Part shown: piece by piece, positions 25,718 through 33,696 of the stretch | How positions within the stretch are numbered: position 1 is the first letter of the stretch | How the letters are laid out: each line of letters opens with the position of its first letter | The notes under the pieces: model-generated | Database searches by the model: none | The model's input: only the letters and a program-made list of their open reading frames with translations | Told to the model about the DNA's origin: nothing | Translations under genes and position numbers: made by a program | DNA from: CAXRDE01 sp964229355 | GTDB taxonomy: Bacteria > Cyanobacteriota > Sericytochromatia > UBA7694 | Assembly: GCA_964229355.1 (NCBI GenBank) | Contig: CAXRDE010000025.1 | Location: 372,001 to 436,000 of the forward strand | Length of the DNA stretch: 64,000 nt | Reading direction: 5' to 3'

Positions 25718-26332
25718 GTGTTTGATTTCGAAGCGCAACAACAGCAGCAAGGCTACCACTTCATCGCCGGTGTCGATGAAGTGGGGCGCGGTCCTCTGGC
25801 CGGCCCCGTGGTGGCCGCTGCTGTTATTTTGCCCGCAGATATTGCATCCACAGGACAACTGAGCGGTCTGACCGACTCAAAAAAACTCAGCGAACGCAAG
25901 CGCAACGCCTTTTGCACACAGATTCAAACCCACGCCCTGGATTACAGTTTGGGCGTGGTCAGCGCCCCGGTGATTGATCGTATCAATATTCTACAGGCCA
26001 CTTACCTGGCCATGTGGCGAGCCGTCAAAGGCCTTCAGCAGGCGGACTATTTACTCATTGACGGCAACAAACAGCTTCCCTATTGGGAAGGCCCCCAAAC
26101 CGCCCTGGTCAAGGGCGACAGCCGCTCATTATCGATTGCTGCCGCTTCGGTACTGGCCAAAGTGGCCCGCGATCGCATGATGGAACGTTTCGAGAGCCAT
26201 TATCCGGGTTATGGTCTGGCCCAACACAAAGGCTATCCCACGGCTTTTCACCGGGCACAGGTGCAGACCCTGGGACTCAGCCCCCAGCATCGGCGGAGCT
26301 TTTGCCAGCGCCTTCTGGAGCCCATTGCATGA
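25718..26332 (+). CDS. rnhB: Ribonuclease HII
   Basis: 204 residues, GTG start at 25718, 9 bp after the cyclophilin stop and without a clear ribosome site. It cleaves the RNA strand of RNA-DNA hybrids and removes single ribonucleotides. The family block IAGVDEVGRGPLAGPVVAAAV carries the first Asp and Glu, LTDSKKLSERKR follows, then LLIDGNK, and VKGDSRSLSIAAASVLAKVARDRMM with the final acidic ligands and YPGYGLAQHKGYPT. It is complete. Its TGA overlaps the next ATG by four bases. Confidence 0.95.
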   Translation: MFDFEAQQQQQGYHFIAGVDEVGRGPLAGPVVAAAVILPADIASTGQLSGLTDSKKLSERKRNAFCTQIQTHALDYSLGVVSAPVIDRINILQATYLAMWRAVKGLQQADYLLIDGNKQLPYWEGPQTALVKGDSRSLSIAAASVLAKVARDRMMERFESHYPGYGLAQHKGYPTAFHRAQVQTLGLSPQHRRSFCQRLLEPIA

Positions 26333-27078
26333 AACGACCGGTCAGCCCCATTCCCGCAGAACCCCTGGAGATTTTTGATCCCACCCCGCCCAGCTTCTGG
26401 GAACGGGCACGTCCCTGGCTGCTGGGCACCTTGCTGATCAGCCTGATGCTGGGTCTGGCTTTGGCCTTTCGTCATTATGAGTGGGCCCAGTATGTGGACA
26501 AGGCGGCCCTGCGGGATCTTATCGCTCCCTTTGGCACCTGGGCACCCGCAGTGTTTGTGGGGGCTTGTATTGTTGGCACCCTGAGTTTGCTGGTGCCTTT
26601 TTCACTCATGGCCGGTGTGGCGGGCTTACTCTTTGGCACCGCCTGGGGCAGTTTTTGGACCGTGATTGGCTGCACCCTGGGCACGACCCTGCTCATTTTT
26701 ATGGTCAGAGTGCTCGGCGGCAAATGGCTGCAGCGGCGCTTTGATCAAACCCGTTGGCAAAACCTGAACGAGCGCTTTGCCCAGGACGGTTTTTTCTATT
26801 TATTGCTGGTGCGCACCCTTGCTGTGATACCTTACGCGTTATTTAACGCCGCTTGCGGCCTGATTAACGTGCGTTACCGCGATGTGTTTTTTGCCAATCT
26901 GGTGGGTTTGATTCCCTCTGCCCTGCTCTATAGCTACGGTACCCAGCTTCTGCTCAATCCCCAGGCCCCGCTGGCTCCCTTTCTGGGTTTTATGGGGCTA
27001 TTGGCCTGCGTCATTGTCACGCCCTTTGTGTTTCGGGGCGCGCGCCGTCGCCGTCGTCGGCAGTTGCAGCGCCTTTAA
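26329..27078 (+). CDS. TVP38/TMEM64-family (VTT domain) membrane protein
   Basis: 249 residues from ATG 26329 in the ATGA overlap with rnhB. The first membrane helix is at about 25-45. The VTT/SNARE-associated core follows from about 65 (GTWAPAVFVGACIVGTLSLL), with GVAGLLFGTAWGSFWTVIGCTLG, an intervening amphipathic stretch, LLVRTLAVIPYALFNAACGL and VGLIPSALLYSYG. Bacterial members (YdjX/YdjZ, DedA relatives) are thought to be lipid scramblases or transporters. The C-terminus is very basic (RGARRRRRRQLQRL). Its TAA overlaps the start of the GH79 gene. Confidence 0.88.
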   Translation: MKRPVSPIPAEPLEIFDPTPPSFWERARPWLLGTLLISLMLGLALAFRHYEWAQYVDKAALRDLIAPFGTWAPAVFVGACIVGTLSLLVPFSLMAGVAGLLFGTAWGSFWTVIGCTLGTTLLIFMVRVLGGKWLQRRFDQTRWQNLNERFAQDGFFYLLLVRTLAVIPYALFNAACGLINVRYRDVFFANLVGLIPSALLYSYGTQLLLNPQAPLAPFLGFMGLLACVIVTPFVFRGARRRRRRQLQRL

Positions 27079-28511
27079 TGCTGGCAACGCTGGCCCCACC
27101 ACCTCCCGCAGTCATTCAGGTACATATTGCCCAGGAGCGTCTACACACCGTAGACGAAGCCTATCTTTCTGTGGCCCTGGATAGCGCCTTGCTGATGAAT
27201 GCTCCCTTTTGGCAAAGGTCAAAACCCACAGCTTCTTTTTCATTTCAACATCCGCGATTTTTGGCCCTTAGCCAACTCCTCACCCGCCAGGCACCCACCT
27301 ATTTACGTATCGGGGGCACCGATGCAGATCGGGTCGCCTTTGCCGCCAATCAAAGCACTGAAAGCGGCCTCCAAAAACAGGGTTTACTGCCCTTAACCCC
27401 CGAGCACTGGCAGACCTTTCATAACCTGAGTACAGAGCTTGGCACCCCTTTGATTTTCACTCTGAGCACGGGTCCTCACACCCACAACCCGCACTGGGCC
27501 TTAGAAAACGCCAGTCAGATCATGGCACAGGCGCAACAGGCAAACACTCCCATCAAAGCCTGGGAGTGGGGTAATGAACCCAATGGATACCCCCTCTTTT
27601 TTGGCCGTTGGCCGTCAGCGGCGACCTATGCGACACAGCTGGTCCAACTGCAGCAACAACACCCCCATCAACCGCTGGCTGGCCCGGCCACAGCCTGGTG
27701 GCCCCACTGGGGTGAACCCCTGGGCCTTAGCCCTGACATCTTACGTCAGGCTGGACAACACCTTTCTTTCTTTACCTGGCATTATTACCCCCAACAGTCC
27801 CAGCGCTGTGCAGTCCAGACACGCCCCACCTCTACTCACGGCCTTCTAGAACCCACTGCGTTAAACACAGGGGTTGACTTTGCCCGGCACCAGGAACGCT
27901 TACGACGCCGGTACGCCATTCAAGCCCCACACTGGCTGGGCGAGACAGGTCATGCCCAATGTGGCGGTTCACCAGAGATCTCTGACCGCTGGGCAAGCAG
28001 TCTGTGGTGGCTCGATCAACTGGGGGCCCTGGCCAAAGTGGGGGTCAGCCTGCAGGTGCGCCAGGCGCTTGTGGGTTCCGATTACGGACTGTTGGCAGAA
28101 CAGAGCTTTGAACCCCGCCCTGACTTCTGGAGCAGTGTTTTATGGAAACAATTGATGGGCCCCGAAGTTTTACACAGCCCATTACCCTCCGGGGCCACCC
28201 CCCGGCTACGGCACTATGTCCATTGCCACCCTCGACAGGGCATCAGCTTGCTGGGCATAAACCTACAGAATCAGACACTATCTCTGCAAGTTCCCGGTCC
28301 CTGGCAAGGGGCACAACAGTACGTACTGAGCGCCCCACACCTCAAGGCCAAACAGGTCTGGCTCAATGGCAGCCCCATTTCAGAAACACAAGCTCTGGCC
28401 CAGCAGGGCTTATCCGGCCGCCCGTTGACCCAAAATCACTTACAGATCCCAGCTTATGGTGCAGCCTTTGTCCACCTTCCTCAGTATCAACACCCGGGGT
28501 GCCCCTCATGA
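27078..28511 (+). CDS. Heparanase-like glycoside hydrolase (GH79-type)
   Basis: 477 residues, ATG overlapping the previous stop (TAATG). A retaining clan-A hydrolase fold is suggested by YLRIGGTDADRVAF, the acid/base Glu167 in AWEWGNEPNGY, the nucleophile Glu289 in HWLGETGHAQCGG, and YGLLAEQSFEPRPDFWSSVLWKQLMG, which closely follows mammalian heparanase and bacterial beta-glucuronidases of GH79. A C-terminal beta-sandwich follows (about 385-475). No signal peptide is seen at this start, which is unusual because the substrates (glucuronic-acid-containing polysaccharides) are extracellular. It sits in a coupled run with TVP38-like and alpha/beta-hydrolase genes. Confidence 0.85.
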   Translation: MLATLAPPPPAVIQVHIAQERLHTVDEAYLSVALDSALLMNAPFWQRSKPTASFSFQHPRFLALSQLLTRQAPTYLRIGGTDADRVAFAANQSTESGLQKQGLLPLTPEHWQTFHNLSTELGTPLIFTLSTGPHTHNPHWALENASQIMAQAQQANTPIKAWEWGNEPNGYPLFFGRWPSAATYATQLVQLQQQHPHQPLAGPATAWWPHWGEPLGLSPDILRQAGQHLSFFTWHYYPQQSQRCAVQTRPTSTHGLLEPTALNTGVDFARHQERLRRRYAIQAPHWLGETGHAQCGGSPEISDRWASSLWWLDQLGALAKVGVSLQVRQALVGSDYGLLAEQSFEPRPDFWSSVLWKQLMGPEVLHSPLPSGATPRLRHYVHCHPRQGISLLGINLQNQTLSLQVPGPWQGAQQYVLSAPHLKAKQVWLNGSPISETQALAQQGLSGRPLTQNHLQIPAYGAAFVHLPQYQHPGCPS

Positions 28512-29317
28512 GTCTTCATCACACGCCCTTATACTATCAACTGGATCTCAGCAGCCGTCGCTTTCACTATATTGAGCACGGCCAGGGCCCCGATCTCTTG
28601 TTGCTGCACGGCAATGGCGCTCACGCCTTGCTCTACGAAAATCTGATTCGCCACCTGGGTCAGCACTTCCGGGTTATAGCCCCCGATCTGCCCGGCTATG
28701 GCCGCACCCCGGCGGCCCACTACACGCTCGACGCCTATATCGCCGATCTCGAAGGGTTTATTGGGCGCCATGTGAGCCCCGACGCCCTGTGCATCGGGCA
28801 TTCTCTGGGGGGCTTAATCAGCTATTTGCTATACCATCGCCAACAGGTTCAGTGGCAAAAATTGGTGTGGATGGAAGCCGCACTGTTTACCGAATTGGCG
28901 CCCTGGATTCGTCGTCTCTTGCCTTTTTATGCCCTCTATACCCGTTACCATCGCCATAACCCTGAACATATTCGCAACGCGGTGCGCGAAATTGCCTTAG
29001 ACTACGACGACTCCACCAGCTTTATTAAAGAGCGTTTTATTGAGAGTTATACCTGGTCTGACCGGCGCATACAGGCGATGTTCTTTGGCAGCTATCCACA
29101 GTACCTGCCGCTGGATTTTTCGGTCTTTCAGCTGCCCATGCTCTGTGTACGGGGCGAAAAACACAGCTATATTTCAAAAGTAACTGAGGCCTATTTCCCC
29201 CGCTTGCCGCAAGCCCAAAAGGTGGTGATTCCCAAAGCCGGGCACTTTCTGGTAGGAGAAAATGAACCCGCACTGTTTGCTGCCCTGGATACTTTTTTGT
29301 CAACCGATAAAAAGTAA
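28508..29317 (+). CDS. Alpha/beta-fold hydrolase
   Basis: 269 residues from ATG 28508 (ATGA overlap with the GH79 stop); a much longer frame upstream only shadows the previous gene. The fold is clear from LLLLHGNGAHALLYENLI (oxyanion strand), VIAPDLPGYGRTP, nucleophile Ser99 in CIGHSLGGLISY and catalytic His246 in KAGHFLVGENEP. The acid is probably in the CVRGEKHSYIS segment, where an Asp is usual but Glu is seen. The substrate is unknown; epoxide hydrolase, haloalkane dehalogenase and lipase-like members share this pattern. The operon position suggests a hydrolytic step linked to the GH79 enzyme. Confidence 0.88.
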   Translation: MSLHHTPLYYQLDLSSRRFHYIEHGQGPDLLLLHGNGAHALLYENLIRHLGQHFRVIAPDLPGYGRTPAAHYTLDAYIADLEGFIGRHVSPDALCIGHSLGGLISYLLYHRQQVQWQKLVWMEAALFTELAPWIRRLLPFYALYTRYHRHNPEHIRNAVREIALDYDDSTSFIKERFIESYTWSDRRIQAMFFGSYPQYLPLDFSVFQLPMLCVRGEKHSYISKVTEAYFPRLPQAQKVVIPKAGHFLVGENEPALFAALDTFLSTDKK

Positions 29318-29321
29318 GTCC

Positions 29322-30926
29322 TTAAAGAAATAGCGTCTCCCAGCCCACCACATTGCGTTCTTGTTTGCTAAAAGTAATGCCAATCAATGTGATGCTCACT
29401 CCGGGTTCACGGTATTTTTCGGCGTAGCCCTTGTCGAGAAGCTGTTGCAGGGCTGGGCTATGGCCCTCAGGTGTCTGCTTCTGCGGTAGCTCATAGCCAT
29501 CAACCACCTTAAACTCAAAGAGGTAGACCCGATCTTGGTAACACAGGGCCAAGTCAATGCGGCCTTTGTTAGTTGCATCCTCAACTCGGGTATCCAAGCC
29601 CAGAGCCGCCAAATGGCTATAAAAAACACTGGCATAATAACCTTCGTATTGAGCCAGTGAATTGTTGCGATACCAGTCATGGGGAATACTGGCAAACAGC
29701 GCTTGAAAACTCTCACGTAATTGCTCAAGATCGTGGCTCATCAAGGCAGTTTCCGTGTGAGAACGGGCTGTATAAGCCAACTGAGAATCCAGGCCATAAG
29801 CAGGAAGCAACACTTCATTGAGAGCAGCTTCAACTTCAAGATTAGGATACGAAAGGGTATATTGCCAACGCCCTGGACGTGTTTCTGTGATCTGCTTAAA
29901 AGTCAGATAACCCGTCTGCCACAATAAGGCTTCAGGTCGGATATTTTCCACATCAAAGGTGGAAAGCAATGTCTGGCTGGTTTGTAAATGAGCCAGGTTA
30001 GGTGTGAAGTAATGTTGCATTGCTAAAAAGTCCACCAAAAAAGTAGGGGTACCTGTTTCAAACCAATGGGGTTTAAGTTGATGGGTTTGAAAGTACAAAA
30101 GTAAATCAAAGGGATTGTAAACAGATTCACCACTCCAATTGTAACCGTTATACCATTCTCGGATTGTCTGACGGCTCAGACCCGGCAGCTCTGGTGCAAA
30201 AACCTGATCCAGATCTGTATCTCGATACCCACAGATAGCTGAATAATACGTATCAATGGTGATATCTCGTAAGTTATTGAGCCCTGAGAACAAATTGACC
30301 TTTGAGAATTTACTCACACCTGTCAAAAAAACAAATTTGAGGTGGGCATCGCTGTCTTTGAACACTGAGTAGAGATTGCGTAGGCCATCGCGCATTTCAC
30401 GAGCTATATCAGGTTGACTCAAGTTATCTAAAATGGGTTTGTCGTATTCATCGACTAAGACCACCACCCGCTGACCGTTTTGCTGGTGCAGTTTTTCAAT
30501 CAAACTACTCAAACGACTGGGTAAATGCTCTTTAAAATCTGCTGCCAATCTAAATTGTGCTTCGAGCTTGCTGATTTGTTTATTTACACTGTGCCCTAAA
30601 TCTTGAGGTGTTTTAAGCACGCCTGCTCCAAAACTCAAGCGAATCACAGGGTGCTTCACTGACCAATCCCAGTTGTTTTCGGCATAAAGCCCTTCAAAAA
30701 GCCCTTGATTGCCTTCAAAAAGCTCTTTGAGTGTGTCAATAAACAAGCTTTTACCAAAGCGCCGAGGCCGTGAAAGAAAATAGTGTTTACCTTGTTCAAT
30801 CAATGCTAACGCAAAAAGTGTTTTGTCCACATAATAATAGCCCTCTTCGCGGATTTCACGGAAGGTCTGAATGCCTATTGGTAATTTTTTACGGGGCAAT
30901 GGATCTATGGCTTGCATAGTCTTCAT
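29322..30926 (-). CDS. AAA-ATPase-like / PD-(D/E)XK nuclease family protein
   Basis: 534 residues. The N-terminal AAA-ATPase_like domain starts KLPIGIQTFREIREEGYYYVDKT, with SRPRRFGKSLFIDTL as the Walker A region and VVVLVDEYDKPILDNL as Walker B. The C-terminus (about 440-510) is a PD-(D/E)XK-type nuclease fold with GRIDLALCYQDRVYLFEFKV, giving Asp, Glu and Lys of the active site. This family occurs in many scattered copies in Bacteroidetes, Chlorobi and other genomes, with proposed but unproven roles in mobile or toxin-like elements. The gene is visibly richer in A/T than its neighbours, which fits acquisition by transfer. Two ATGs (30926 and 30917) are possible. Confidence 0.88.
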   Translation of the reverse strand: MKTMQAIDPLPRKKLPIGIQTFREIREEGYYYVDKTLFALALIEQGKHYFLSRPRRFGKSLFIDTLKELFEGNQGLFEGLYAENNWDWSVKHPVIRLSFGAGVLKTPQDLGHSVNKQISKLEAQFRLAADFKEHLPSRLSSLIEKLHQQNGQRVVVLVDEYDKPILDNLSQPDIAREMRDGLRNLYSVFKDSDAHLKFVFLTGVSKFSKVNLFSGLNNLRDITIDTYYSAICGYRDTDLDQVFAPELPGLSRQTIREWYNGYNWSGESVYNPFDLLLYFQTHQLKPHWFETGTPTFLVDFLAMQHYFTPNLAHLQTSQTLLSTFDVENIRPEALLWQTGYLTFKQITETRPGRWQYTLSYPNLEVEAALNEVLLPAYGLDSQLAYTARSHTETALMSHDLEQLRESFQALFASIPHDWYRNNSLAQYEGYYASVFYSHLAALGLDTRVEDATNKGRIDLALCYQDRVYLFEFKVVDGYELPQKQTPEGHSPALQQLLDKGYAEKYREPGVSITLIGITFSKQERNVVGWETLFL

Positions 30927-30951
30927 TCTAGCATGCCCCCGTATTTACAGC

Positions 30952-31749
30952 TTACGGCAAGGCTTGCTGCATGCTGGGTAGCTTACCCGTTTCAATGCGC
31001 TGAATTTGCGCGCGCAGGGCCTGGACCTGTGCACTCGACCAGGAAAACGCAGTGGCCAGGGTCTTGAGTTCTTTCAGGGCCAATGTCGGTGCATAACACA
31101 GCTCCGAAGCCTCTAAAGCATCTTGCACCAGCGCCTTTTCTTCAGCCTGCAACTGGGTCGAAAAAAGCGACCTGTGCTGCAATTGCGCGCGGATTTCTTT
31201 CAAAAAAGCGGTGTGTTGACCGCTGCCCAGCCGAGAGCAGCCACCATAATCCCAGGTTTGCTCCATCCAACTGGGAAAGGCACTCCACTGATCTCCGTGC
31301 AAGCGCAACATCAATGCCATCAGACGATCATCGTCAACTTCCGGGGTGCGTTGCGCCAGCTGAGCCAGGGCTTTCCAATGGGGACGCAAAATCACCACAG
31401 TACCTTCGGCTTCATTGGCCAGAACCATCCCCGGAAAGGCGGCCTCCACCCAGCTAAAATCAGGGGCAGGCAGGTTGGCATGGGCCGCATCAGGACGGCT
31501 GGTAGCCTCCCAGTGTTTTTGCCATGCCGCCTGCAAAGGCTCAGAAAAAACCTCGGCCCGGTCTTGCTGCCATTGCAGCACCTGCTGCACGTCTTTGGCA
31601 CTTTTCACCTGGCCGTAGGCCTTGAGATAATCGGCGTATTGCTGACGCACCTCAGGGGCATAACGGTCCCTGAGAGCATCCGCATCCGGCAACGTCCAAA
31701 CGCCACTTCCCCAACTGAGTAACACCAGAAAAAGTGACGTTTTGACCAT
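30952..31749 (-). CDS. Exported protein of unknown function
   Basis: 265 residues, AAGGAGA about 10 nt before the ATG. The N-terminus MVKTSLFLVLLSWGSGVWTLP looks like a signal peptide. The rest is helical and rich in Gln, Ala and Trp, with two lone Cys residues (YGGCSRLG and SELCYAP) that might form a disulfide outside the cytoplasm. No family was recognised. It starts 6 bp downstream of the icd stop and so is probably in its transcript. Confidence 0.7.
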   Translation of the reverse strand: MVKTSLFLVLLSWGSGVWTLPDADALRDRYAPEVRQQYADYLKAYGQVKSAKDVQQVLQWQQDRAEVFSEPLQAAWQKHWEATSRPDAAHANLPAPDFSWVEAAFPGMVLANEAEGTVVILRPHWKALAQLAQRTPEVDDDRLMALMLRLHGDQWSAFPSWMEQTWDYGGCSRLGSGQHTAFLKEIRAQLQHRSLFSTQLQAEEKALVQDALEASELCYAPTLALKELKTLATAFSWSSAQVQALRAQIQRIETGKLPSMQQALP

Positions 31750-31755
31750 GTGCGA

Positions 31756-33213
31756 TTACTCTCCTTGCGCCATTGAAAAACCGTTGACTCCATCAAAGCG
31801 ATACAGGCCCTCGGTTTTAATAAAGTCCCAACCCTGTTGAGACAATTGCTGCAATAAGTGAATCACCTGGGCGTGCCCCACGCTGGCGTCGGTGGCTTTG
31901 GCCACAAAGCGACAGCGCCAGTGATCCGTACAAAAGGTCTCCGAAAAGCCTTCCGGATAAACCTTGATCCCGCGATTGGTAATCATCTTGAGCACAAGAT
32001 CGCCATCAATGGCCGCTAAAGCCTGTCCGATTTCATCGGGGTTTGCATGGGGCCAGTCAATAAAGACATCCACACCCACCATCTCTTTTTTGACTTCAGG
32101 GCGACGGTATTCAGGCAAAGCACCCGGCAAACCGTGCTTTTCGCCAGAGACGGCTTTGAGGTGTTGGGGTTGTTGCCCCAAACGCTCAATCACCGCCTGA
32201 GCAAAGGCCTGGGTACCCACTTTGGACTGGCTGAGTTTTGCATCATAAATATCTGCGGTGTGTACGCCGTCTTCAATGGTTTTTAACCAGGCATTGTGCA
32301 CACGGGTGGCCACATCGGCCTGCCCAATGGCGTTCAGCATTAAGATCGCAGCGTGCAACAGGCCTGAGGGGTTGGCGATATCCTGACCCGCAATATCTGG
32401 AGCAGAGCCGTGAATGGCCTCAAACATGGCGCAGGTTTGTCCAATATTGGCAGAACCACACAACCCCACAGACCCCGCAATTTCAGAGGCAATGTCTGAA
32501 ATAATATCACCATAGAGGTTCAGGGTCACAATCACATCAAATTTTTCGGGTTCGTTGGCCAGTTTGGCGCTGGCAATATCGATGATCCAGTGGTCGGTTT
32601 CAATGTCAGGATATTCGGGAGCGATTTCATTAAACACCGCATGAAACAAGCCGTCGGTGGCCTTCATGATATTGTCTTTGGTAAAGCAGCTCACTTTTTT
32701 GCGGCCGTTGGCTCTGGCGTACTCAAAGGCATAGCGAATAATGCGTTCACAACCAGGACGGGTAATCAGCTTAAGGCACTGGGTCACATCGGTGGTTTGG
32801 CGGTGTTCAATGCCCGCGTACAAGTCCTCTTCGTTTTCACGAATAATCACCACGTCAATATCGCGGTGCTTGGATTTGACATAGGGCTCATAAGACAAGG
32901 TGGGACGCACATTGGCAAACAGGCCCAGAGTCTTACGCATGGTGACGTTTAAGCTTTTATAGCCGCCGCCTTGCGGTGTAGTAATGGGCGCCTTCAATAA
33001 AACCTTGTTGCTTTGAATCGAGGCCCAGGTGCTGGCGGGAATCCCGGCATTGTGACCTTCTAAATAGGACTTTTTTCCCATTTCCACCACGTCAATATCC
33101 AGACGAGCCTGGGCTGCTTCCAGGATATTTAACACCGCGCCCATAATTTCAGGGCCAATGCCGTCGCCATAGGCGACACTGATACGGGTAGGGGTTTCTG
33201 GGTTGGTTTGCAT
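31756..33213 (-). CDS. icd: NADP-type isocitrate dehydrogenase with C-terminal extension
   Basis: 485 residues, GAGGA upstream of the ATG. It oxidatively decarboxylates isocitrate to 2-oxoglutarate and CO2 in the TCA cycle. Family marks are VAYGDGIGPEIM, NVTMRKTLGLFANVRP, IIRENEEDLYAGIEH, TLNLYGDIISDIASEI and EAIHGSAPDIAGQDIANPSGLL. The extra C-terminal 130 or so residues (VGVDVFIDWPHANPDEIG..., FCTDHWRCRF) mark the Thermus/Rickettsia-type enzyme rather than the shorter E. coli form. NADP preference cannot be read with certainty. It sits beside the regulator of the first Dab pair; the enzyme releases CO2, so the proximity may be meaningful. Confidence 0.94.
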   Translation of the reverse strand: MQTNPETPTRISVAYGDGIGPEIMGAVLNILEAAQARLDIDVVEMGKKSYLEGHNAGIPASTWASIQSNKVLLKAPITTPQGGGYKSLNVTMRKTLGLFANVRPTLSYEPYVKSKHRDIDVVIIRENEEDLYAGIEHRQTTDVTQCLKLITRPGCERIIRYAFEYARANGRKKVSCFTKDNIMKATDGLFHAVFNEIAPEYPDIETDHWIIDIASAKLANEPEKFDVIVTLNLYGDIISDIASEIAGSVGLCGSANIGQTCAMFEAIHGSAPDIAGQDIANPSGLLHAAILMLNAIGQADVATRVHNAWLKTIEDGVHTADIYDAKLSQSKVGTQAFAQAVIERLGQQPQHLKAVSGEKHGLPGALPEYRRPEVKKEMVGVDVFIDWPHANPDEIGQALAAIDGDLVLKMITNRGIKVYPEGFSETFCTDHWRCRFVAKATDASVGHAQVIHLLQQLSQQGWDFIKTEGLYRFDGVNGFSMAQGE

Positions 33214-33263
33214 GTTTTATCCTCACTTTATCTTTGTCATGAAAAAGGCACTGGCGATCACAC

Positions 33264-33572
33264 TTACTGATCTTGCAAAGGACCCATTAAATCCAACAAA
33301 TCACCAATCGTCCGATGGGACTCAATGGGGTGTCTTAAATGCTTGTCAAGGTGAATTTGGTAATGGTTTTGACGGCCCTCTCGGTGCCGTTCTAAATAAC
33401 CGGCTTCTTCCAGCTCTGCCACAATTCGCTGTACCGCGCGCTCCGTAATGCCAATGTCCTGAGCCACCTCTCGCAAGGTGCGTTTTGCATTCTGCGCCAG
33501 AAGCACAAGCACATGAGAGTGATTGCTCAAAAACGTCCATTTATGCTCACTTTTACGCACGATACAAACCAT
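33264..33572 (-). CDS. Winged helix-turn-helix regulator
   Basis: 102 residues from the ATG at 33572; the open frame continues upstream to 33794, but that part overlaps the dabB promoter and looks non-coding. A winged HTH fills most of the protein: HVLVLLAQNAKRTLREVAQDIGITERAVQRIVAELEEAGYLERHREGRQNHYQI, split here only for reading as helix 2 EVAQDIGI, recognition helix ERAVQRIVAELEEAG and wing RHREGRQNHY. It fits MarR or Lrp-like one-domain regulators; no ligand domain is attached. A TATACT (33604-33599 on the minus strand) is the likely -10. It is divergent from dabB across a palindromic operator and probably controls both itself and the Dab operon. Confidence 0.8.
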   Translation of the reverse strand: MVCIVRKSEHKWTFLSNHSHVLVLLAQNAKRTLREVAQDIGITERAVQRIVAELEEAGYLERHREGRQNHYQIHLDKHLRHPIESHRTIGDLLDLMGPLQDQ

Positions 33573-33635
33573 GCCATTCTTTGGGGGTTTGACTCCTGAG
33601 TATAACACAAAATCCTCAAAAAGCGCCACAAATAT

Positions 33636-33673
33636 CACGAAAAAACATACACGACATATTTTTCGTGTATAAT
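33636..33673 (+). promoter_or_regulatory. dabB promoter with palindromic operator
   Basis: TATAAT at 33668-33673 is the -10, 23 bp before ATG 33697. Overlapping it is the perfect inverted repeat ATACACGA (33647-33654), 8 bp, TCGTGTAT (33663-33670). A further CACGAAAAA (33636-33644) repeats the half-site and pairs with TTTTTCGTG (33659-33667). No consensus -35 exists at the right distance, so the palindrome may hold an activator or repressor, most simply the divergent winged-HTH protein. Confidence 0.7.
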
Positions 33674-33696
33674 GAGAGCAAAGAAGGAGCCGCCGC

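Noticed and set aside
26083..26328. Upstream extension of the TVP38 gene through rnhB
   Set aside because: The extension is read in another frame of rnhB, and the ATGA junction gives a natural start at 26329.
28142..28507. Upstream extension of the alpha/beta hydrolase through the GH79 gene
   Set aside because: It is an out-of-frame shadow; the hydrolase fold begins after ATG 28508, which overlaps the GH79 stop.
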